Below, one piece after another: positions 55,240 to 64,000 of a DNA stretch of 64,000 nucleotides. The stretch lies in assembly GCF_001005305.1 (NCBI RefSeq), contig NZ_LBMH01000008.1, positions 1 to 64,000 on the forward strand. The letters run 5' to 3'. The notes under the pieces are model-generated. The model saw only the letters and a list, made by a program, of their open reading frames with translations. It ran no database searches and had not been told where the DNA came from. A program made the translations under genes and the position numbers. Positions within the stretch are counted from its first letter, which is position 1. Each line of letters starts with the position of its first letter. The DNA comes from Kordia zhangzhouensis (GTDB taxonomy: Bacteria > Bacteroidota > Bacteroidia > Flavobacteriales > Flavobacteriaceae).

Positions 55240-56553
55240 ATGGCAACCAATAAATCCTACAAAAGTGCTTTTATATTCATTACTACCTTATTTTTCCTTT
55301 GGGGATTCATTACAGTATTGGTCGATCCTCTTATTCCACGTCTAAAAGAGGTATTTGAACTTACACACTTTCAGTCGGGGTTGATTCAATTTGCATTTTT
55401 TGGGGCTTACTTAGTATTGTCAATTCCTGCGGGACTTATTCTCTCTAAGATTGGTTACAAAAAAGGAATTATTCTTGGGTTGGTTATAATGGGTACAGGA
55501 TGTTTACTATTTTATCCTGCGGCTTCCTCTCGGTTATATATTGTTTTTTTATTAGCTGTATTCATCTTGGCAAGTGGTATGACTATACTACAAGTGGCTG
55601 CCAATCCGTATGTAGCCGCGTTAGGTTCGGAGGAAGGTGCTTCTAGTCGATTGAATTTATCGCAAGCATTTAATTCGTTAGGAACAGCTATTGCTCCAGC
55701 TATTGGAGCTATGTTTATTTTAAGTGATAAGATTAAAACCAGCGAAGAAATCTCTACACTAGCCGATGCTGAAAAAGAAGTATATTTTGCTGCAGAAGCA
55801 TCCAATGTACAATTACCTTTTGTTGCTATTGGAGCATTTACCTTATTGCTGGCAGGGATTTTTGTATTTGTACAATTGCCTAAATTACTGCACAAAGCTC
55901 CGAAAGGTGGATATGCGAGCATTTTACAAAAACCCTCATTAATCATGGGAGCTTTAGGAATATTTGTATATGTAGGAGCTGAAGTAGCTATAGGAAGTTA
56001 TTTGACCGATTATTTTAGAGATATGAATCTGTCTGAAGCCATTGTAAACAGTCCTACCATGAAAAGTATTTCTGAATGGATTGTAGGAGCAGATCTTTCT
56101 ACCTTAGACTCAAAGGCGATTGTTGGAGCATTTGTCACTTTTTATTGGTCTGGCGCAATGATTGGACGATTTATTGGAGCATACTTAACAAAAATTATAG
56201 ATCCTGCTAAAGTGCTAATTGGTTTTGCGGTGGGCGCTTTGTTGATGGTGCTTATTTCTATGAATACTACAGGATTTATTTCAATGTGGAGTATTTTGGC
56301 TGTTGGACTATTCAATTCAATTATGTTCCCAACAATTTTTACTTTAGCACTAGGCGGTTTGGACGATTTGAAACCTCAGGCTTCAGGAGTATTATGTACC
56401 ATGATTGTTGGTGGTGCAGTGATTCCTCCTTTATATGGATTGTTAACAGATAACTTCGGATTCAAACTTGCTTTTATCTTAATCTTAGCATGTTATGGAT
56501 ATATTTTATTTTATGGATTTATAAAACGGAAAACTCCTATTGTAACTGGATAA
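55240..56553 (+). CDS. FHS-family sugar permease (NagP/FucP-like MFS)
   Basis: A 437-residue MFS protein with 12 helices and the fucose/glucose-galactose-GlcNAc symporter pattern FFLWGFITVLVDPLIPRLKEVF, QFAFFGAYLVLSIPAGLI and ILQVAANPYVAALGSEEGASSRLNLSQAFNSLGTAIAPAIG. It probably imports a monosaccharide released by the locus; GlcNAc is favoured because GH20 and glycosylasparaginase both yield it. It closes the GH92 / GH92 / AGA / permease run on the plus strand. Confidence 0.92.
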   Translation: MATNKSYKSAFIFITTLFFLWGFITVLVDPLIPRLKEVFELTHFQSGLIQFAFFGAYLVLSIPAGLILSKIGYKKGIILGLVIMGTGCLLFYPAASSRLYIVFLLAVFILASGMTILQVAANPYVAALGSEEGASSRLNLSQAFNSLGTAIAPAIGAMFILSDKIKTSEEISTLADAEKEVYFAAEASNVQLPFVAIGAFTLLLAGIFVFVQLPKLLHKAPKGGYASILQKPSLIMGALGIFVYVGAEVAIGSYLTDYFRDMNLSEAIVNSPTMKSISEWIVGADLSTLDSKAIVGAFVTFYWSGAMIGRFIGAYLTKIIDPAKVLIGFAVGALLMVLISMNTTGFISMWSILAVGLFNSIMFPTIFTLALGGLDDLKPQASGVLCTMIVGGAVIPPLYGLLTDNFGFKLAFILILACYGYILFYGFIKRKTPIVTG

Positions 56554-56568
56554 TCTATACTAATATCA

Positions 56569-56598
56569 TTGCAGCAAAATTATAGTTTGTTATCTTTG
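56569..56598 (+). promoter_or_regulatory. Bacteroidota-type promoter of ligA
   Basis: TTG (56569-56571), exactly 19 nt, then TATCTTTG (56591-56598), 30 nt upstream of the ligA start. Confidence 0.7.
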
Positions 56599-56621
56599 TT
56601 AGGATACCTAGATAACACTAA

Positions 56622-59335
<2,714 letters not shown>

Positions 59336-59377
59336 TAATTAAAGCATTTTTAGTTACTACCAGTTATACTTTACTAA

Positions 59378-59773
59378 CTATAGCTTAGTTCCAATTACAG
59401 GAATGTGTTTTCGTTGTAACCAAAGTGTTATAGCACTCAGTATGAATACAACTACCGCCGTTATGAATAATGTACCACCATCAAGAGCTCCTCTAAAAGG
59501 TACTTCAATACCTAAAATGGTTAAATGCATCATAATTGCGCCTCCAATAATGCCTAAAGTCATTAATGCGCCTAGCCAAGCCGTTTTTGGTATAAGAATA
59601 AGGATACCCGCAATTAGTTCAGCAATTCCAATTCCTATTCTGCCGTAAGGCTCTAAGCCAACTTTTTCAAAAATATAAACACTGTCCTGAGCTCCTGTAA
59701 GCTTAAAACGTAGCGTTTGAATTAAAATAATGGCTATAGTCAATCGAATTATAAAAGGAATGTATTTTTTCAT
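59378..59773 (-). CDS. DoxX family membrane protein
   Basis: A 131-residue protein with four helices and the DoxX pattern RLTIAIILIQTLRFKLTGAQDSVYIFEKVGLEPYGRIGIGIAELIAGILILIPKTAWLGA. ATG at 59773 (MKKYIPFIIRL) is chosen; a longer frame to 59980 adds 69 polar residues unlike the family and runs into the divergent gene. DoxX proteins are linked to redox or sulfur metabolism, with no settled function. It is the only minus-strand gene in the 48.7-61.3 kb stretch. Confidence 0.85.
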   Translation of the reverse strand: MKKYIPFIIRLTIAIILIQTLRFKLTGAQDSVYIFEKVGLEPYGRIGIGIAELIAGILILIPKTAWLGALMTLGIIGGAIMMHLTILGIEVPFRGALDGGTLFITAVVVFILSAITLWLQRKHIPVIGTKL

Positions 59774-59893
59774 CTTATTGGTTTTTAGTTGACTAGATAG
59801 TCGGGTAAAAAAAATATAGCTTACAGTGTATGTAAACAATAATTTTTTGCGAATTATTTTGTAAATTAAAGGAACATCTAAAGCGCTTTTAGA

Positions 59894-60541
59894 ATGAATA
59901 AACAGACAATCGTAACATACATTTACTTCTTCATTATGCTTTTGGATGTGCTTGGTGTTTTTTTTCCAGAAGTGATTCAACGACGCTATACTACTTTTTT
60001 TCCTATTCCTGTATTGTTTTTGTTATATATGGTTTCTGTAGAAAAGCTTAATGTATATTACAGTTTAGCGTTGTTAAGTACATTTTTGGGAGTTGTTTTT
60101 TTCAATATCGAGGCGTATTTTAAACTGGGATTGATATGTTATGCGATGGGTGTTTTTTTGTATATCATTATTACCTTACGGTATGTTTCAATTATATCTA
60201 CCAAGAGTATATTTTATGCTACAATTCCTTTCTTAATAGTGTATTTAGTACCATTAATGCTCTATTCTCATGCTGTTCAAGGAGAAATTTTTAATCACAT
60301 TATGTTGTATGTATTTTGTGTTGGATTTTTCTTCTTGTTGGGAACATTGGTATATATCAATCAGCCAAACCGATCCAACTTATGGTTGTTATACTCAGGA
60401 ATTTTATTTGTCATATCTACCATTATACATGGGTATAATATGTTTTTTGGATATGTAGCGTTATTACAAGCAGGAGTTATTACAACTTTTTTACTCATGC
60501 ATTTTGCTATGTATAAACATATGACTATGGAAGAAGTATAA
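59894..60541 (+). CDS. YhhN-like polytopic membrane protein 2
   Basis: A 215-residue, eight-helix protein. The segment ISTKSIFYATIPFLIVYLVPLML aligns with ISTRRILIFTIPFLIVYMLPFVF of the next gene, and DVLGVFFPEVIQRRYTTFFPIPVLF with DILWLFFPEMFDRKYAIVLAIPSIT, showing close paralogy. The conserved FFPExxxRxY motif is unusual for YhhN proteins. Function unknown. Confidence 0.65.
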   Translation: MNKQTIVTYIYFFIMLLDVLGVFFPEVIQRRYTTFFPIPVLFLLYMVSVEKLNVYYSLALLSTFLGVVFFNIEAYFKLGLICYAMGVFLYIIITLRYVSIISTKSIFYATIPFLIVYLVPLMLYSHAVQGEIFNHIMLYVFCVGFFFLLGTLVYINQPNRSNLWLLYSGILFVISTIIHGYNMFFGYVALLQAGVITTFLLMHFAMYKHMTMEEV

Positions 60542-60634
60542 AGCTATTTATTATTTTGACAAGTAGTTGAATACTATGTGATTTGCCAATTGTTAGTAAC
60601 TTTTGAACTCCTAAAAAAAGTATAGGAATTTTTC

Positions 60635-61333
60635 ATGGAAATAAGTTACTTTGCAGTGTTAATGAAAAAGGTTACTGCACTATTAAAGGTACTCTTAATT
60701 GGTATTGTCTGTATGGACATTCTTTGGCTATTTTTCCCTGAAATGTTTGACAGGAAATATGCTATTGTTCTTGCTATACCTTCAATTACCATTTGCTATT
60801 TTTTATATACCGAACTCAAAAACTTGTTGTATTTAGCCGCTTTAGCATGTTTTATGATTGCTGATTATTTCTTTTTTGTAGAAGGAAGTTTGGCTAATGG
60901 ACTTACTAGTAGTGTTATTGCGATGGGAATTTACGGAGCTATAGTGTTAAATCAATCACATTATATTTCTACGAGAAGAATTTTAATATTCACGATTCCC
61001 TTTCTTATTGTATATATGCTGCCTTTTGTCTTTTTTGTAGACCAAATTAGCGATATCATTTTCAAAGAAGTGATATTTTATAGTTTTACGATTGGTTATT
61101 TTTCATTCATGTCTACACTTGCTTACTTTAGTAGAAAAAACAAAATAACCTTCAAATTGTTTCTCTCTGGAGTAGCAACAGCGTTAATGGGTATAATGTT
61201 TGGTATTTATCTCTTTGTAGAGTCTAAACCATTATATGCAGTCATAGCCAACATGCTTTTTGTATATTCACATTACAAAATGTGGCAATATATCATCATA
61301 AAAGACTCCCTAGAAGCGAGACAAGAAGTCTAA
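60635..61333 (+). CDS. YhhN-like polytopic membrane protein 3
   Basis: A 232-residue paralogue of the previous gene with the same FFPEMFDRKY and IPFLIVYMLPF signatures and about eight helices. The N-terminus could also be the ATG nine codons in (MKKVTALLKVLL). A 93-bp gap separates it from gene 2. Function unknown; a lysoplasmalogenase-like hydrolase is possible but not supported by a visible active site. Confidence 0.65.
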   Translation: MEISYFAVLMKKVTALLKVLLIGIVCMDILWLFFPEMFDRKYAIVLAIPSITICYFLYTELKNLLYLAALACFMIADYFFFVEGSLANGLTSSVIAMGIYGAIVLNQSHYISTRRILIFTIPFLIVYMLPFVFFVDQISDIIFKEVIFYSFTIGYFSFMSTLAYFSRKNKITFKLFLSGVATALMGIMFGIYLFVESKPLYAVIANMLFVYSHYKMWQYIIIKDSLEARQEV

Positions 61334-61380
61334 TTTTTTAAGAAAATATTCAAAAAATTAAAAGAGATTTCTATAAAGGC

Positions 61381-62298
61381 TTACACAATAATGGATTTTC
61401 CATTAGCGATTACATTTTTCTCATCATCAAAATAAAAGTCAATTCTTCCAAGGTAGATTCCATAGGCTCCTACTTGATTTACCAAAACAGATTCTCCTTT
61501 ACTATTTTTTTCGATAGTTGGTTTAGGTAAAAATGTATGTGTGTGTCCGCCAATTATTAAATCAATGTTTTGCGTTTCTTTAGCAATAATTAAATCTGAA
61601 ATGCGTTCAGGATGCTTAGAATAATGATATCCTAAGTGCGATAAGCAAATAACAAGATCACATTTTTCTTCTTCCTTTAAAATACGACTCATATCTTGAG
61701 CAGATTCCATTGGGTCATTATAAACAGTTTCTTTATACATTCGTTTATCTACTAAACCATCTAATTTTATCCCAAGTCCAAAAACACCAATTTTAATTCC
61801 GTCCTTTACAAAGATTTTGTATGGTTTTACATGTCCTTCCATAGAAGTATTAGTAAAGTCATAGTTGGCAGAAACAAACTCAAAATTTGCATGTGGTAAT
61901 TGCGCCGCCAATCCGTCGACACCGTTATCAAAGTCATGATTTCCAATAGTGGCAAGATCGTATTTCATCATGCTCATAAGCTTAAACTCCAACTCACCAC
62001 CATAATAATTAAAATATGGGGTGCCTTGAAAAATATCTCCCGCATCCAATACCAATGTATTAGGGTTTTCTTTGCGAATACTTTCAATCAATGTAGCTCT
62101 TCGCGCGGCACCACCTTGGTTTGGATTTCTTGGATGACTTGCGTCAAAAGGATCAATATGACTGTGTACGTCGTTAGTATGTAAGATTGTAATATGTTTT
62201 TTTGCCGAACTAGCAGTAAAACTTTGTAATGACAAACCACCTAATGTTACAAAAGTACTTGCGGCTAGTGATTGTTGTATAAAATCTCTTCTTTTCAT
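61381..62298 (-). CDS. Exported metallophosphoesterase (5'-nucleotidase N-domain)
   Basis: A 305-residue calcineurin-like phosphoesterase corresponding to the catalytic half of UshA-type 5'-nucleotidases. Metal ligands are visible in ILHTNDVHSHIDPFD, LDAGDIFQGTPYFNYYGG, TIGNHDFDNG and IIGGHTHTF. The start MKRRDFIQQSLAASTFVTLGGLS is a twin-arginine signal. The C-terminal substrate domain is encoded by the separate upstream gene, 10 bp away, so the pair probably works as one enzyme. Confidence 0.92.
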   Translation of the reverse strand: MKRRDFIQQSLAASTFVTLGGLSLQSFTASSAKKHITILHTNDVHSHIDPFDASHPRNPNQGGAARRATLIESIRKENPNTLVLDAGDIFQGTPYFNYYGGELEFKLMSMMKYDLATIGNHDFDNGVDGLAAQLPHANFEFVSANYDFTNTSMEGHVKPYKIFVKDGIKIGVFGLGIKLDGLVDKRMYKETVYNDPMESAQDMSRILKEEEKCDLVICLSHLGYHYSKHPERISDLIIAKETQNIDLIIGGHTHTFLPKPTIEKNSKGESVLVNQVGAYGIYLGRIDFYFDDEKNVIANGKSIIV

Positions 62299-62308
62299 TG
62301 TAATTAGG

Positions 62309-63058
62309 TTATTGTTGTATAAATCGGTTGTCAAGTACAGCAGGAATCGTATCTACACCTTTAAAATAGTCAATCATTGCATTTCTAATTTTGTAGTCAA
62401 GTATTTCTAATGAAACAGGATCTTTAAAGAAATTCATTCGATCACCTCCATTTTGTAAATAATCAGAAGTTACAACGGTATAAGTTTTACCTTCTTCAAT
62501 GGGTTTGCCATTTATAAGCGCTTCTTTTACAGTAAAATCCTGATCTACTTTTAAAGTTAGCCCCGAAATTGGATGTGCTCGTTTAGCACTTGCTAAGTAA
62601 TCAATCAGATTGCGAACATTTTCAGTCGTTAATTCAACAACTACAATCGAATTTTCAAAAGGCATTACATTGAAAGCGGTTTGTGTTTTGATAGGTCCTT
62701 TTGGAATTGGAGCACGAATACCTCCATGATTTAACAAACAAATATCAATACTTTTTCCAGTTCGCTTTTTATAAATTGGCTCGCTCTGTGATTTGATTAA
62801 ATCAGCCATTAAGTTTCCAATTGTACTTTCTAGTTCACCGTCATTTTTGTGCATATCTTTAGGAGCATAGCTAAGCACTTTGTTCATATCTTCTTCAATG
62901 CGCTCACGAAACGGTTTAATGAAAGCTTCTATGTTTTGATCAGCAGCAATAGAATCATTGATATTGATACGTTTTCCTTCAATTCGAGTAACACTTTGTT
63001 TTTCCTGAGAGCAAGAAAAAACAAGTAAAATAGCAAAAAGAGCAATAATTTTTCTCAT
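62309..63058 (-). CDS. 5'-nucleotidase C-terminal domain lipoprotein
   Basis: A 249-residue lipoprotein (lipobox ILLVFSC) that is only the 5'-nucleotidase C-terminal domain: TIGNLMADLIKSQSE, LLNHGGIRAPIPKGPI, FNVMPFENSIVVVELT and VVTSDYLQNGGDRMNFF. It supplies the base- or sugar-binding half for the phosphoesterase encoded downstream. Gene order is the reverse of the domain order in fused enzymes. This is a natural split, not a frameshift, as each part has its own signal. Confidence 0.92.
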   Translation of the reverse strand: MRKIIALFAILLVFSCSQEKQSVTRIEGKRININDSIAADQNIEAFIKPFRERIEEDMNKVLSYAPKDMHKNDGELESTIGNLMADLIKSQSEPIYKKRTGKSIDICLLNHGGIRAPIPKGPIKTQTAFNVMPFENSIVVVELTTENVRNLIDYLASAKRAHPISGLTLKVDQDFTVKEALINGKPIEEGKTYTVVTSDYLQNGGDRMNFFKDPVSLEILDYKIRNAMIDYFKGVDTIPAVLDNRFIQQ

Positions 63059-63286
63059 AAATTCAAAATATGCGGCAAATTATGAAAAATCAGAGATACT
63101 ACGTTTGTCAAGAACACTAAAAAATTATAAAAACACGTACTTTTTTTGTGAATAGAGCTTCAAAATCAACGTTCGTTGTTAAAATTCAACGCTTACGAAA
63201 TAATTTTTCATTTCAGGAAAAGCTCTCTTAACTTGCAGAAAACTAACGTTTGTGAGTGAAAAGGTTGGTTGAATATTTTATTTTTT

Positions 63287-63321
63287 AAGAGATGTATGTC
63301 TTTTTCATACATCTCTTTTTT
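63287..63321 (+). terminator. Orphan hairpin terminator or attenuator
   Basis: Perfect 12-bp stem AAGAGATGTATG/CATACATCTCTT (63287-63298 and 63306-63317) and a 7-nt loop, then a run of T on the plus strand. No plus-strand gene precedes it within 1.9 kb. It could end a small RNA or attenuate the DUF6913-dapA transcript. Confidence 0.75.
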
Positions 63322-63361
63322 GATTGAAAAAGAGTATTTTTGCGTACAATTAATTTTTATC

Positions 63362-63874
63362 ATGTTCATCAAAACGCTTCAATACAAATCCGCAAAAAAA
63401 GCGCTCTATAAAAAACTAGCTACGGTTACTGAAAAAGAAATTAGTAAAACGCCTGTAAAACGTATAGGAGTTATTTTTGATGCTGACCAAATTGAAAAAA
63501 AAGAAACACTTATTTCAGGGCTACGTACAATTGCTGAAGTAACTGAAATGTGTTATCACAAAGATTTTAAAAAAACACGAACAATTTCATATCCCGTATT
63601 TTATGAAAAAGATTTTGGATGGAAAGGAAAAACCAGTTCGTCCGAATTGCAAGCATTTTTAAATACTCCATTTGATCTTTTGATTAGTTATTATGAAAAT
63701 GATACTTTGCCTTTAGCATTAGCTTCAGGCTTGCAAGTCTCTAATTTTAAAATTGGGATTGCAGGAACTAATCAAGCCATACATGATATGATTATCCAAA
63801 CCAAAACAAAGGATGTTCAGGTATTTATAAAAGAATTACAGACATATTTACACATACTTAATAAACTATCATAA
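63362..63874 (+). CDS. DUF6913 family protein
   Basis: A 170-residue soluble protein. ATG at 63362 ([13 protein letters not shown]) is used; an upstream frame to 63269 would translate the hairpin terminator. The body [35 protein letters not shown] and [22 protein letters not shown] fits the DUF6913 group found next to dapA in Flavobacteriia. Function unknown. Its TAA overlaps the dapA ATG by one base (TAATG), so they are translationally linked. Confidence 0.8.
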   Translation: MFIKTLQYKSAKKALYKKLATVTEKEISKTPVKRIGVIFDADQIEKKETLISGLRTIAEVTEMCYHKDFKKTRTISYPVFYEKDFGWKGKTSSSELQAFLNTPFDLLISYYENDTLPLALASGLQVSNFKIGIAGTNQAIHDMIIQTKTKDVQVFIKELQTYLHILNKLS

Positions 63875-64000
63875 TGAAGAAATTCGTAGGAACTGGAGTA
63901 GCCTTAGTTACCCCTTTTAAAAAAGATACATCTGTAGATACAGAAGCATTAAAAAATATTGTTACTCATGTGATTGAAGGAGGAATAGACTATTTGGTGG
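63874..64000 (+). CDS. dapA: 4-hydroxy-tetrahydrodipicolinate synthase (start only)
   Basis: The first 42 codons read [20 protein letters not shown], then a conserved helix and EGGIDYLV, the standard start of DapA, which condenses pyruvate with aspartate semialdehyde in lysine/DAP synthesis. The gene runs off the window end. It is translationally coupled to the DUF6913 gene. Confidence 0.93.
   Translation, partial: MKKFVGTGVALVTPFKKDTSVDTEALKNIVTHVIEGGIDYLV

Noticed and set aside
61381-63058. Frameshifted single 5'-nucleotidase
   Set aside because: Each part has its own export signal and the gene order is reversed relative to the fused enzyme's domains.

Overview
The window is AT-rich chromosomal DNA of a member of the Flavobacteriaceae (Bacteroidota). 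Evidence: Bacteroidota-type promoters (TTG or TTTG, 19 nt, TAnnTTTG), monomeric isocitrate dehydrogenase, the order dnaA / low-molecular-weight phosphatase / tetrapyrrole-methylase-like protein, families such as DUF6095, DUF6261 and DUF6913, and N-glycan-degrading lipoproteins. A Kordia-like marine genus would fit, but the genus is a guess. No rRNA, tRNA, CRISPR array, prophage or intact insertion sequence was seen.

1-26 kb and 56.6-64 kb are mostly core genome: murQ, icd, rplS-trmD, a long-form GAPDH, a DegP-type protease, dapF with a truncated mltG-like gene, dnaA, ribD, prmC, ligA, a two-gene 5'-nucleotidase and the start of dapA. Three tandem paralogous envelope proteins lie at 24.5-26.0 kb and three related polytopic membrane proteins at 58.6-61.3 kb.

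26.2-30.6 kb and 46.4-56.6 kb together look like an N-glycan degradation locus. It encodes PNGase F, a GH2 beta-mannosidase, CutC, a GH20 hexosaminidase, two GH92 alpha-mannosidases, glycosylasparaginase and an FHS-type sugar permease. Most enzymes carry lipoprotein signals. No SusC/SusD pair is present; uptake is represented only by the MFS permease.

The two arms are separated by an accessory block (about 31-46 kb). It contains a DUF6261 gene flanked by two short tandem-repeat arrays. It then has small same-strand genes of unknown function, separated by long palindromic spacers that look like recombination (attC-like) sites. A four-gene modification/defence operon follows: C5 cytosine methyltransferase, MutL/MORC-type GHKL ATPase, Z1-domain ATPase and PD-(D/E)XK nuclease. 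Related spacers and a 13-bp direct repeat flank this operon. The block ends with a DASS anion transporter and a small MarR-controlled group (MarR with a C-terminal Cys cluster, DUF2024, a secreted protein, a CPVC thioredoxin-fold protein) whose three promoter regions share one 13-bp palindrome.

The most promising leads are the cassette-like array with its palindromic spacers, the defence operon inside it, and the MarR/TTAGGAATCCTAA regulon.
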